From: CAYTPI01 sp964439625
Lineage (GTDB): Bacteria > Chloroflexota > Anaerolineae > Aggregatilineales > UBA3940
DNA length: 64,000 nucleotides
Assembly (NCBI GenBank): GCA_964439625.1
Contig: CAYTPI010000014.1
Location: forward strand, 34,371 to 98,370
Reading direction: 5' to 3'
Part shown: in pieces, positions 1-8,755 of the stretch
Numbering within the stretch: the first letter of the stretch is position 1
Layout of the letters: each line of letters starts with the position of its first letter
The notes under the pieces: model-generated
What the model was told of the DNA's origin: nothing
Seen by the model: only the letters and a program-made list of their open reading frames with translations
Database searches by the model: none
Program-made: the position numbers and the translations under genes

Positions 1-1007
1 TGTCTCTGGGTGAACGGATATCAGTTGCGCGCCAAGCTCGGGGGGCAAGCGTCAAAGAGTTAGCCGATGCGCTGGAGGTTGCCAGTCGATTTGTTAATGC
101 GTGGGAAAGTGACGGCAAAGTACCGGATGACCAAGAATTGGCAGCCCTTGCTGACGTTCTTTCTCTTCATCCTTATTACTTTGTTCGCAAAGACCCCCTG
201 CCGGACTTAAAGCCGCTGTCATATCACTTTTTAGATTTGGATAATGATCTTAAAATGATCGTACATCGTTCTGGGCAGATGGCGCTTGATGAACTGCTGA
301 ACATCGAGCGGTTGATTGACCCGGCCTACTTGCCACAGGGGAACTACCCAGCAGGCTTCCCAGTTGATGTAGAAACCCTCGGTGATGTTGCAAAAGCCGC
401 CGCCACACTGCGTCAAAGTTGGGGAGTAGATGCACTGGCCCCTATTCCGCATGTAACCGATCTGCTCGATTCAAACGGTATTCGCGTACTGTCTGTGGTG
501 GGCATGCCAATGGCGTTTGATGCCTGCCTTTTCTATGCGGAGGACTCAGCGGTCATCGTGATTGTCATCAACGGCAGCCTACCGGGTGATAGTCAGCGCT
601 TTGGCATAGCCCGTGAACTGGGTACGGCCCTGCTGCGCAAATGCGCAGCCAACCAAACGGCTTTCTTCGCCCTGACGTTTCTAGCACCACCTAAAGCGGT
701 GCGGGCAGTCGTTGGTGATCAAAAAGACTCGGTGGCCACTGAAGACCTCTACGGTTTGAAGCATCAGTTTGGCTTAAGCATGCGAATATTGGGGCCGTAT
801 CTGTTCCAGTTGGGCATTCTCAGCCAGGATTATCTCAAGGCGTTGCTTGCGTATGAAGATGCAAATTGGGAGGCGTTCGAGCCGGGTGAACAAGTGCAGC
901 CTGAAGTGATGTCACGCTTCAACCAGATGATCACTATTTTGCAACAACAAGGGTACGAACAGGCACATTTGAGAGCGTTGTTAGGGATCCTAGAAGATGA
1001 TGCTTAA
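1..1007 (+). CDS. XRE-type HTH regulator with degenerate ImmA/IrrE-like domain (5' partial)
   Basis: The reading frame is open from base 3 to the stop at 1005-1007, so the start codon lies outside the window; a TTG at 138 is only an internal leucine. The first ~50 visible residues (SLGERISVARQARG..., VKELADALEV, WESDG) fit an XRE helix-turn-helix. The middle part resembles ImmA/IrrE regulators, but where those peptidases carry HExxH this protein reads ARELG-T: both zinc histidines are replaced, so it should not be a peptidase. It is a divergent relative of the proteins at 2983-4116 and 5667-6754. It is the only plus-strand gene at this end and converges on the J-domain gene. DNA target and ligand are unknown; a sensor or regulator of the adjacent secretion locus is an inference. 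Confidence 0.7.
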   Translation, partial: SLGERISVARQARGASVKELADALEVASRFVNAWESDGKVPDDQELAALADVLSLHPYYFVRKDPLPDLKPLSYHFLDLDNDLKMIVHRSGQMALDELLNIERLIDPAYLPQGNYPAGFPVDVETLGDVAKAAATLRQSWGVDALAPIPHVTDLLDSNGIRVLSVVGMPMAFDACLFYAEDSAVIVIVINGSLPGDSQRFGIARELGTALLRKCAANQTAFFALTFLAPPKAVRAVVGDQKDSVATEDLYGLKHQFGLSMRILGPYLFQLGILSQDYLKALLAYEDANWEAFEPGEQVQPEVMSRFNQMITILQQQGYEQAHLRALLGILEDDA

Positions 1008-1076
1008 GCTGGCAATCTCCAGTAATTAATAAAAGGTGTGGATAACCTAGGCCGTTTATATTTTCATATGTCAGTA

Positions 1077-1847
1077 TCAGCCAGCGGCCCGCCGGACTTG
1101 GGCGAACACAATCGCCATCACAATGAAGACGACCATGATCGTAGTCACCGAGAAGCTGCTGGTAGCGAAGCTGAAGAAGTCAAACACAAGACCACCAATA
1201 CCCAGCAGAATGACCATCAGGCCAGCAAACAGTCGCCCGATATTTTTGCCGTCGCGCAGAAAATCATCGAACTGTTTAAAGTTCCGAGTGGAAGAAGTCA
1301 TTTGAATTAGGCCCCAGAAGGCCAAACAACCAACCGACACAATAAAGAACTGTGGGCTACCGACGGCACCAAGCAAGGCGGCACCAATAGCAAACATCAA
1401 CAAGTACTTACTGAATTCCGCCTCGGTGACCTCCTCATCAACATTGTCGCGCTTCTTTGATTTGCTAGAGGTCGTATACTGTTCCGAAGTTTCGTCTGAG
1501 CGATATTTGGTATAACCTGATTTGCCATTGGTCGGAATGTCGTATTCCCACCAGTTACCAAGGCTGGGGCCACCATAGCCTCCGCTCGTCTGACCGTATA
1601 AGCCGCTGCTGGTGCTGCGAATGCCAAGCACCTTGCTGTAGTAAATGCGATCATAGCTGGCCCGCCGTGATGGATCACTGAGGACATCGCGGGCTTCGTT
1701 CAACATTTTGAACTGCGCATCAGCGTTGGGGCTATCGTTAACGTCTGGGTGAATCTTGAGGGCCCGTTTGCGGTACGCCTTTTTAATTTCTTCCTGCGTA
1801 GCGTCTGGTGAGACGTCTAAAATTCGATAGTAGTTTGCGTATGCCAT
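1077..1847 (-). CDS. Membrane-anchored J-domain protein
   Basis: 256 aa. Residues 4-70 form a complete J domain with the HPD motif at residues 33-35 (LKIHPDVND), the contact that stimulates an Hsp70 ATPase. There is no Gly/Phe region with a zinc finger and no DnaJ C-terminal substrate domain. A polar linker follows, then about four hydrophobic segments (roughly 146-182 and 203-251). It is therefore a type III J protein that probably recruits DnaK to the cytoplasmic membrane. No dnaK or grpE is nearby. It lies last in the minus-strand secretion array, behind a terminator-like stem-loop, so it may have its own promoter. A role in unfolding substrates for the secretion apparatus is possible but inferred. 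Confidence 0.85.
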   Translation of the reverse strand: MAYANYYRILDVSPDATQEEIKKAYRKRALKIHPDVNDSPNADAQFKMLNEARDVLSDPSRRASYDRIYYSKVLGIRSTSSGLYGQTSGGYGGPSLGNWWEYDIPTNGKSGYTKYRSDETSEQYTTSSKSKKRDNVDEEVTEAEFSKYLLMFAIGAALLGAVGSPQFFIVSVGCLAFWGLIQMTSSTRNFKQFDDFLRDGKNIGRLFAGLMVILLGIGGLVFDFFSFATSSFSVTTIMVVFIVMAIVFAQVRRAAG

Positions 1848-1913
1848 TAAAATCCCCAGGCACCCGGTTAACTTTACCTGTGCATTGTACCGTGCTCCGT
1901 AGCTACCAACACC

Positions 1914-1959
1914 AAAAAAACACGCTCTGTATCATAAAATGATGCAGGAAGCCCGTGTT
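1914..1959 (-). terminator. Intrinsic terminator after the 335-aa gene
   Basis: On the minus strand the sequence folds into a long imperfect stem with outer arms AACACG/CGTGTT, a middle CTG/CAG pair and an inner ATCA-TGAT hairpin. It overlaps the stop codon of the upstream gene and runs into seven consecutive T residues (plus-strand A run 1914-1920). This would separate the J-domain gene from the rest of the array. Confidence 0.6.
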
Positions 1960-2965
1960 AGAAGCCCATACCACCTATGTCTCGGGTTTGTTTTTCGGCT
2001 TCTTCCATCAAATTCTCTTCCTCGTCGTCAACGTCGATCTCTTCATCGATATCATGTGGTTGTTCATGCTGAACATCTAAGTTCTGGGCGTGGCCTTCAG
2101 CGCCGCCGCTTGTTCCCATATCATCATCGTCACCCGAGGTAGTTGACGTCGTTGTTTGCTCCTGTGATGGTTGGCTTGGTAATCCAAGCGGCCTTACCTC
2201 GGGGCTGCCCCCGCGCTCGTTTGCACCGACCGAATCTATAAGGATGACATCATCACTGATTTTTGTCAGGTCTTGCTCTGTAAGCTTAGCTGCTTTGTGC
2301 GCCCCAATGACTGTAGAGACAAGCCCGCGCATAAAGTGCGAGCGGCGTTCGTCGTCTTGAATGGCACGCACGTAAGCATCAAGCGATGGATCATTCAATA
2401 AGTTAATGTCATTATCGGTCAACACAACACCGCTTTTGAAGACGAGGTCAAGCCCGTTTCTATTTAACAGGCCGCTGTCTTCCATGGTGTTGGCAAAATC
2501 GACTGGCTTCATAAAGTCAATCCCGCGCGATTGAAAAATATCGATCAGGCGGTCGTCATTGGTTACAACTGTATTTGATTGCCCTTCCGACCCCGGCAGC
2601 AGGGCCATGGCAACAATTATCTGTAAGTCTTTCGGGTAGCCGCGCAGCTCCCGCTTGAGGTTCATGAACTCCATCTGGCGAGACCGTGAACCAAAGAACT
2701 CCTCGATAATGTGAGCTTCACCTTCGTGCCATTGGCTGCCATGTGTGGGCCCATCCGGGCGAACACGTCCTTTCGTTTCTTTATCACCTTTGGTTTCGTC
2801 ATCGACGAAGTCGGGGATGAAGCCGACATCATCGTCGAAGAGATCGACAAGAATATCCTTGTAGTCTGATGGCATTAAGTCTTCTAGCTCTTCAGCGGAA
2901 TCCGGCGCAAATAGAAACTGCGTATTGAGGTTTCCACCCTGTAGTATTGGTCTGCTCATATTCAT
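1958..2965 (-). CDS. Unknown acidic protein of the secretion array (335 aa)
   Basis: No family recognised. The protein is cytoplasmic by appearance: no signal peptide and no membrane segment. The N-terminal part is rich in Asp/Glu (residues ~20-60, containing DLFDDDVGFIPDF), the central 110-230 region is a mixed alpha/beta-looking segment, and the last ~90 residues are low-complexity (Thr/Ser run, then acidic DEEIDVDDEEEN). The start is supported by an AAAGGG Shine-Dalgarno about 5 bases before the ATG at 2965; a second ATG two codons in (2959) is also possible. It follows the HTH gene at 2983-4116 by 17 bases, so the two are almost certainly cotranscribed. The acidic disordered tail recalls secretion chaperones or adaptors, but that is only an analogy. 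Confidence 0.6.
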   Translation of the reverse strand: MNMSRPILQGGNLNTQFLFAPDSAEELEDLMPSDYKDILVDLFDDDVGFIPDFVDDETKGDKETKGRVRPDGPTHGSQWHEGEAHIIEEFFGSRSRQMEFMNLKRELRGYPKDLQIIVAMALLPGSEGQSNTVVTNDDRLIDIFQSRGIDFMKPVDFANTMEDSGLLNRNGLDLVFKSGVVLTDNDINLLNDPSLDAYVRAIQDDERRSHFMRGLVSTVIGAHKAAKLTEQDLTKISDDVILIDSVGANERGGSPEVRPLGLPSQPSQEQTTTSTTSGDDDDMGTSGGAEGHAQNLDVQHEQPHDIDEEIDVDDEEENLMEEAEKQTRDIGGMGF

Positions 2966-2982
2966 TCACCCTTTAGTGTTCG

Positions 2983-4116
2983 TTAAACGGCGGTTTCTGC
3001 AGTGTCTGATGTTACGATTAGGTCGTCTTCGATGGAGTCGAAGTACGCGTCGATTTCATCTTCAGAGAGCGTTTCACCGAGGGAAAGCATCGTCTCCCAT
3101 GTATTATCATCTAATTGCAGTAGTTCTGCTGCACGCTCTTTTGAAATCTCACCTTCTGCAACAAAGCGGGCTGCTTTCTGAATCGCATATGTGGGTACTT
3201 CAGGGGCGTAGGGGCCACCAGGCTCAGCCAAAATCCATGCGTCTGTCCGGAAGCGTCGCATCCAGTAATCATAAGTCTCATGCGGGATAAGCTGATGGCT
3301 GGCGATGCGCGTCAACAAAAAGCGCATACTAATACCGTAACGTATCTTGAGCTGGTGAAGCTCACTCATTTCAATTTGTGTACGGTTTCTGCCTATCTCC
3401 CGCCGAAGCACGCGCGCTGGCATTAACAGGCTGCCAGCAAAATGCGATGCTATCTGCCAGCTTGGGTTTTTCAGCATGAAGTACGCTAATTCGCGTACCA
3501 TTGTAAAGCGTTGGTAGTCACCGGGGAGGGTTGCACGCGTCAGAATAACTGGCATGGGGAAGTCCCCCATGGAGAGCATCGCAACCGAGTCAAGTTGACC
3601 AAACCCGGTGATCATCCCAACTTTGATGCCATGCTTAGCCAGCAGCCCAGATAAATCCTGGAGGGGGGTCGTCATCCCCAAGTCCCACGCATGACGGAGT
3701 GCATTGGCAGCTTCAACGGCTTCCTTGGCGGTCGTCACTTCCATCGGGAAGCCCTCGGGGAACTGCCCGATTGGCAGTTCTTCCAATGGGACTAAGGCTT
3801 CTAAATCAAGATAGTTTTCCAGCCAGAAGATCGCTTGGGCAATAATGATGTCGCGTTCGGTGTCCGGCATTCGGTCGAGTGCATGCGATAGCAATTGTAG
3901 GTTAACCAGTGGAATGTTGCGTAAGAAGAAGCTGAGCTCAACATCTAAATATTCAGCCGCATTCCACAGGAACTCTGTCGGAATCTCGATGTCCTCTTCA
4001 TTTTCGTATGCCAGAATTGTGTCGGGGTCAACCCCAAGCATCTCCCCCAGTTCCTCTGGTGAAACCAGTTGAACCAAACGAGCAACCTTCAGCCGGATAC
4101 CCTGGTTTGTTGCCAT
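2983..4116 (-). CDS. XRE-type HTH regulator with degenerate ImmA/IrrE-like domain
   Basis: 377 aa, the complete member of a three-gene paralogous set. Residues 1-70 form an HTH with the usual pattern (SPEELGEMLGVDPDTILAYE). Residues ~125-285 align in layout with ImmA/IrrE metallopeptidases: a segment on preparing small hydrophobic strands, then MVRELAYFML where HExxH would be, then SHFAGSLLMP, which is the normal FAxxLLMP that follows. Both zinc histidines are replaced (R and Y), so the fold is kept but the active site is lost. The tail has SKERAAELLQLDDNTWETML, a possible second helical motif. A GGGAG ribosome site lies ~9 bases before the ATG. Likely a ligand-responsive transcription factor or structural partner; target unknown. 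Confidence 0.75.
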   Translation of the reverse strand: MATNQGIRLKVARLVQLVSPEELGEMLGVDPDTILAYENEEDIEIPTEFLWNAAEYLDVELSFFLRNIPLVNLQLLSHALDRMPDTERDIIIAQAIFWLENYLDLEALVPLEELPIGQFPEGFPMEVTTAKEAVEAANALRHAWDLGMTTPLQDLSGLLAKHGIKVGMITGFGQLDSVAMLSMGDFPMPVILTRATLPGDYQRFTMVRELAYFMLKNPSWQIASHFAGSLLMPARVLRREIGRNRTQIEMSELHQLKIRYGISMRFLLTRIASHQLIPHETYDYWMRRFRTDAWILAEPGGPYAPEVPTYAIQKAARFVAEGEISKERAAELLQLDDNTWETMLSLGETLSEDEIDAYFDSIEDDLIVTSDTAETAV

Positions 4117-4182
4117 CTACAGTAACTCCCGTGAGTTTTGGTCACATCTACTAGAATGCAGCCCATTTACTTGGTTTAGCAC

Positions 4183-5484
4183 CTATCGCCCACCTCGCCC
4201 GCCGAGGCCACGAATGTCTTCTCTCATCCCTTTGACTGACACCTGCATCGCCAGAACATCCAGTTGAGCTCGGGCAATTTGCTCATTGATATCGCTCAAA
4301 GTCGGTGGCCTTTTACCTGGCACTGAGCTACCCGGCAGCACATTCGCTGGGAGATGTGATTGAAGTGTGTTCCTACTATTTGTCATCAACTGAGTTAAAG
4401 AGGGATCGGCTGGGCCTCGAAGAGAAGACACAACACCTGTTAAGCCTTGTCCTTTTCTCTGCTGCATGTCTGGGCTTAAGTTGCCTTGAACCGTTGGGCC
4501 AATTGTTCTGCTGGGGTCTACTTTGCCTTGGCCTGCCTGATGCTGACCATTGAGGAAAGCGCCCATGAATTTACCAAACTCTTGGTCGGCTGCCATCCCT
4601 TGCATAGCCCCCATCAATAGGCCGAGATTTTGTTGATCAACGCCACCGCCGAAATTCATACCGAGCAAACCCGCCAGTTCAAAGGTGCGGTCACCACGGG
4701 TGCCGTCTTGGCCTTTGGCTGCTTTTTGGGCCTCTTCCATCTTCTTCCACATATCACCGGCGACTTTGTGCGGTGCATACATCGGCTTGAGCACGCGGTC
4801 TTTGTAGTAGATCATGTAGAAAGCGTCATAGGCACGAGTCTTTGTATCCATGAAGCTGATGTAGAGTTCCGCGAGGAAGCTGAAAATCCCCGCCTTCGAC
4901 TTTGCAACGCCGTCCAGCAGCCGCTTTTTATTGCTGAACTTCCACGTTTTCTCGTAGGTCTTGGGGTTGGCATCTTTCTTGAACCAGTCTCGTACATTCT
5001 TTAACTGCATCTTGTACGTATTTTGCTCAAGTGGAGACATGTATTTGGCCCGCTCTTCGGGCGAGGCTTTATCGTAGTCAAAATCTTTGGGGGGCCAGGG
5101 CTTGCTCGGTATGGGCAGGCCGATGACCTCAGGCGTGAGCTCACCCGGGTTCATCTGGTATTGGTTCCCTGGTATACCGCCCGCAGCACCGCCTTCACCG
5201 CCGCCGGAGCCGTTCATCTGGGCTTGGCGCAGGATGCCAGCTAACAACAGGTTGCCACCGCCGCCGCTCCGACCCATGGCGCTGCCCAAACCACTTGTAT
5301 CCGGGCCGCTGTCGCTGGCTTGAAGCTGGGCCAAGCCCAGCATCCATTCTGCAACTTGGTCATAACCTGCCTTTACTTCTGGGGGCATGGTTCCAGCCAG
5401 TTCTTCTTGACTCTTCATACCGCCCGTTATGGCGGCCGTGGTACCGCCCGTGGGCAGTTTACGATCTTGGGGGTTGGGTGTCAT
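4183..5484 (-). CDS. Unknown Gly/Gln-rich protein of the secretion array (433 aa)
   Basis: No family recognised, no signal peptide or membrane segment. Residues ~60-130 are Gly-rich and probably disordered. A central block (~135-260) is well structured in appearance and rich in Lys and aromatic residues (WPPKDFDYDKASPEERAKYM, FLAELYISFMDTKTRAYDAF). It is followed by a Met/Gly/Gln-rich stretch and a short C-terminal helix (NEQIARAQLDVLAMQVS) that ends in a Gly/Arg tail. AAAGGA sits ~8 bases before the ATG. It lies between two HTH-ImmA-like genes. The alternation of regulator and unknown partner (5667/4183 and 2983/1958) suggests each HTH protein is paired with a downstream partner. Confidence 0.6.
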   Translation of the reverse strand: MTPNPQDRKLPTGGTTAAITGGMKSQEELAGTMPPEVKAGYDQVAEWMLGLAQLQASDSGPDTSGLGSAMGRSGGGGNLLLAGILRQAQMNGSGGGEGGAAGGIPGNQYQMNPGELTPEVIGLPIPSKPWPPKDFDYDKASPEERAKYMSPLEQNTYKMQLKNVRDWFKKDANPKTYEKTWKFSNKKRLLDGVAKSKAGIFSFLAELYISFMDTKTRAYDAFYMIYYKDRVLKPMYAPHKVAGDMWKKMEEAQKAAKGQDGTRGDRTFELAGLLGMNFGGGVDQQNLGLLMGAMQGMAADQEFGKFMGAFLNGQHQAGQGKVDPSRTIGPTVQGNLSPDMQQRKGQGLTGVVSSLRGPADPSLTQLMTNSRNTLQSHLPANVLPGSSVPGKRPPTLSDINEQIARAQLDVLAMQVSVKGMREDIRGLGGRGGR

Positions 5485-5666
5485 AGTTCATCCTTTCCAA
5501 CGGTCCCCTTGCGTCGTCGTCTGCAAGGCTATCTGGAAATACCAAATGCATTTATTTAACGTGTTATCAAATAGAATCAGCCAACTGTATAGCTCTGAGA
5601 AGTGCCTGTGACAACCCCTGCCGTGTTGGCTGCTCCCTCATTGAACAGATCATACTATGGTAGGGG

Positions 5667-6754
5667 TTACTCTACCCCCACGAATTCTTCAGGTGCTTCT
5701 TCCAGAGACGGGTCAAGCAGTTGAGCACCCAGTGATAGGATGATATCCCATGTGCGTTGATCGAACTCGAGCATCTCTGCGGCGCGTTCTTGCGTGATCT
5801 CGCCTTCAGCCATCAGGCGCATCGCCATCTGCAACATGAAGGTAGGACCTTCTGGTGTGTATTCCCCGCCCGGCTCACTGAGCGTCCACCCGCCGTCGCG
5901 GAAGCGCTGCATCCAGAAGTCGTAGGTTTCCTTAGGGATCAGCTTGAGGCTGGCGAGGCGCGTCAGCAAGAAGCGCATGCTCATGCCGTAGCGCGTCTTG
6001 AGCATGAACAGTTCCGCCAGTTCGATCTCCGTGCGGTTGGTGCCGATCTCCTCGCGCAGTACCTCGGCGGGCATCAGCAAGCNNNNNNNNNNATCTGGCG
6101 GCTGGGGTTGTCCAACATGAAGTAGGCCAACTCACGCGCCATCCCGAAGCGCTGAAGGTCACCGGCAAGGCCCGCCCGCATCACAATGATCGGCAGCGGG
6201 AAGTCGCCCGTAGAAAGAAAGGCCGCTGCGTCAAACTGGCCCACACCACTGATCGCGCCGATCTTGAACCCCAAGCGGCTCAGCGTCGCCGATAAGTCCG
6301 CCAGCGGCGTGGCGACGCCAAGGTCCCAGGCCTGCCGCAGTTGGGCCGCCGCGTCTGAGGCTTCCTTCGGCGTGTTGACCGTCATCGGGAAGCCAGCCGG
6401 GTACTCGCCGACCGGCACCTCTTCGACGGGCAAGAAGGACTCGAGGTCCAGGTAGTGCTCCAGCCAGAAGACTGTCTGCGCCACAATGACGTTCTGCTCG
6501 GCTTGGTCAAAGCGGCTGAATGTATCGGAGACGGCATTGACGCTGGTCAGGGGCAGCTGCCGCAGGAAATAGCTCAGTTCCACCCCTAAAATTTGGCTGG
6601 CATCCCACAAAATTTCCGGTGGCACTTCGTCGTCGCCTGACTCATATTGGACGAGGGCCGCTGTATCGACATCTAAGGCTGTCGCCAGTTCGTCAGAGGT
6701 TACCCCCTTGACCATCCGGGCGACTTGCAGTCGTATTCCGTCATTGGTTGGCAT
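5667..6754 (-). CDS. XRE-type HTH regulator with degenerate ImmA/IrrE-like domain, interrupted by an assembly gap
   Basis: Reads as two pieces, 6754 down to 6093 and 6082 down to 5667, which fall in different frames across ten N at 6083-6092. The flanks match the paralogue at 2983-4116 residue for residue: the first piece ends ARELAYFMLDNPSRQ and the second resumes LLMPAEVLREEIG. The paralogue has eight residues (IASHFAGS) between these points, which would need about 20 missing bases rather than 10. So the frame change is best read as an under-sized gap, not a mutation, and the intact protein should be ~366 aa. The HTH is at residues 1-70. HExxH is replaced by RELAY, as in the paralogue. GGAG lies ~10 bases before the ATG. 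Confidence 0.75.
6083..6092. other. Assembly gap (10 N)
   Basis: Ten undetermined bases inside the HTH-ImmA-like gene. Comparison with the intact paralogue predicts about 20 bases of real sequence here (a number leaving remainder 2 on division by 3), enough to restore the frame. Confidence 0.95.
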
Positions 6755-6808
6755 GTTGTTTTATCTCCATGGTGTGGTTGTTACAGGTACCTTTATTAAC
6801 TATTACAT

Positions 6809-8575
6809 TTACAGTTGCTGCTGCTGCCGCTGCTGCTGCTGCTGCCGCTGCTGCGCCATTTGCTGTATTTGTTCTTGAATATTTTTGCCGGGATCCGGCT
6901 TCGGGAGCTTACCAACCGACGGCTGAGGCTTATCAGCCGCTACATGCGACCTCCCACGTGGCCCTTCCCCTTCACCGTTCCACTGAGCGCGCAGAGCTTT
7001 GAATTTATCCCCACCAGCCGCACGCTGGATCTTGCCTAGTTCTTTGGCACGCTCTTGGCGCCGTCTCTCGAGAAACTTGTCCGTCTCGGGAGTTTCATTG
7101 TCTGCTCGTATATGCTCAAGGGGCTTGGGATCTAATGAGCGCCCAACTGCTTTGTTGCCCTTTTGCGGTTTCTCACGCCCCGTTGCATACTTCTCGTCTC
7201 TCTGTATCGCTGCTTCGCGCTCTTGAACAAGCGCCTCCTCAATAGTCTGCTGGTTTTCGGGATTATTTCTGTCGAGTCCTAACTTTTCCGCCATCCGTCG
7301 TTGCTCTGCCCCTGGCTGAGCTGTCACAGATTGCCCGGGCGCTTCCATTGTTGTGCGAGCCTGCCCCGGATTTGGTCCGCGCAGCTTGGCGATCTCTTGC
7401 TGCAACTGGGTCATCTCTTGGCGTAAATTCCCGACGGTTTGCGTTAACCCTTGCATAGCCTGACCGAGTTCAGATGTTGGCAAGCTCGGGTTGCTGGCAG
7501 CAAACTGACCACCGATGCCGCTCTGCTGCTGCTGCAGGCCCTGCTGTTGTAAGGCCATACCCATCGCTTGTAGCATCTGCCCCATAAACTGCTGCTGGTT
7601 GAAAGGCTGCTGCTGCATGCGCTGCTGCCCGCCAATATCCGCGCCCATCATCTTGGCAAGGAACTGAACCAACTGCAGCAGCAGGTTGCCTGCTTGCTGC
7701 TGCCCTGCTTGCTCCAAAGGCCTGCCGCCAGCCAGCTCTTGCAGGGTACGCATGGAGTCTTGGGGTCCCTCTTTGATGCGCGAAGCCTCCTTACCCTTGC
7801 CGGGGCCTGTTTCGCCTGGGGCTGCTGGCTTCGGTGCTGCCTTATCCTGTGGAATGCGATAATCACGAAACCTAGGCTTCGGTTCCGTCCTATAAGCGAA
7901 TTTAAAGTCTGGGCTGACTACGCCTGATTTATCCATCATGTCGCGGACGCCAGCGTTGTCTTTGTGCTTAATATTTTCCTGTTTGAAGCCCGTCTTCCCC
8001 CAGTGTTTTGTGTGTTCTTTGGCGGCCCGTTCCAAATCTTTATCAGGGTGAATAATGCTGAGCTGCGTGTTGCTTAAGTCAGTATCTTTGTATTGGTTGA
8101 GGGCATTACGCATGCGCCCTTGGGCTTTGATCTTCTGGTAAATTTCTTCGCGGCGCTGTTTCCATTCTTTTGAGCCCTCCCTAAGACCAGAACCTGCCAG
8201 TTGACTTTCAGCATCCAGCATAGCCTGGCGCTTGCCTTCTGCAGAGTCACGGCGGAATCTTGAGCGACCATCCTTACCGTCAATATCCTTATTTTCGGCT
8301 AGATCGATAACCACAATCGAAGGATCTTCTTTCCGCAAGCCTTTGATCATCTCTTTGACTTGTTTATGCTGGTGGTCACCTTGTGTGTCACCAAATGGGT
8401 TCAAAAAATTGTCGCTATGTGCTGTGCCACCACCGCGACTGCGACTAAACCAACCCTTTTTTTGAGAGATGGCATTACTGTCAATCACTATAATTTGACT
8501 GGGTGGTTTTTTTGGTTGTTGCTGCTGCTGCGGCGGCGGCGGCGCCGGCGGCACTCCCTGCTGCTGCTGTTCCAT
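6809..8575 (-). CDS. Gln-rich low-complexity protein of the secretion array (588 aa)
   Basis: No family recognised. The N-terminus is Gln/Pro-rich (MEQQQQGVPPAPPPPQQQQQ), residues ~27-260 look folded and strongly charged (IIVIDSN, SIVVIDLAENKDIDG, helices rich in Arg/Lys/Glu), the middle (~300-400) is a Gln/Met-rich segment with a likely coiled coil (VGNLRQEMTQLQQEIAKLRG), and the C-terminus is nearly pure Gln/Arg. The Gln tracts are encoded by CAG runs, seen on the plus strand as CTG/CCG repeats at about 6815-6865 and 8515-8572. No signal peptide or membrane segment. Its ATG overlaps the stop of the 41-aa gene upstream (TAATG), with AAGGAGG inside that gene, so translation is coupled. It precedes the VirD4-like gene's regulators; a scaffold or adaptor role is a guess. 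Confidence 0.6.
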   Translation of the reverse strand: MEQQQQGVPPAPPPPQQQQQPKKPPSQIIVIDSNAISQKKGWFSRSRGGGTAHSDNFLNPFGDTQGDHQHKQVKEMIKGLRKEDPSIVVIDLAENKDIDGKDGRSRFRRDSAEGKRQAMLDAESQLAGSGLREGSKEWKQRREEIYQKIKAQGRMRNALNQYKDTDLSNTQLSIIHPDKDLERAAKEHTKHWGKTGFKQENIKHKDNAGVRDMMDKSGVVSPDFKFAYRTEPKPRFRDYRIPQDKAAPKPAAPGETGPGKGKEASRIKEGPQDSMRTLQELAGGRPLEQAGQQQAGNLLLQLVQFLAKMMGADIGGQQRMQQQPFNQQQFMGQMLQAMGMALQQQGLQQQQSGIGGQFAASNPSLPTSELGQAMQGLTQTVGNLRQEMTQLQQEIAKLRGPNPGQARTTMEAPGQSVTAQPGAEQRRMAEKLGLDRNNPENQQTIEEALVQEREAAIQRDEKYATGREKPQKGNKAVGRSLDPKPLEHIRADNETPETDKFLERRRQERAKELGKIQRAAGGDKFKALRAQWNGEGEGPRGRSHVAADKPQPSVGKLPKPDPGKNIQEQIQQMAQQRQQQQQRQQQQL

Positions 8576-8700
8576 TATTTTTTTCCTCCTTGTAGAGATT
8601 GCGTTCGGCCGACGGCGCTAGGCGGCTTACCAGGGTCAAATTGGCGAACTTCACCGTCGCCAAACGTGACCCGGCGGCGTGGCTTTTCTGGTTGATCCAT
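8575..8700 (-). CDS. 41-aa basic small protein, translationally coupled
   Basis: A 41-codon frame from the ATG at 8700 to a TAA at 8575-8577 (MDQPEKPRRRVTFGDGEVRQ...). Support: an AGGA about 9 bases before the ATG; a stop codon that overlaps the ATG of the next gene as TAATG; and the next gene's AAGGAGG lying inside its last codons. The peptide is basic, with an RRRVTFGDGEVRQFDPG core that looks like a small beta element rather than random sequence. It may be a real subunit or a leader whose translation opens the next ribosome site. Function unknown. Confidence 0.55.
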   Translation of the reverse strand: MDQPEKPRRRVTFGDGEVRQFDPGKPPSAVGRTQSLQGGKK

Positions 8701-8755
8701 ACGTAGTTATCCTGATGGCTTATCTTTACATAATGATAGCACATGTAAGCTTACT

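Noticed and set aside
6083..6092. Biological frameshift or pseudogene in the third HTH regulator
   Set aside because: The frame change coincides exactly with the run of N, and the paralogue shows the expected missing residues.
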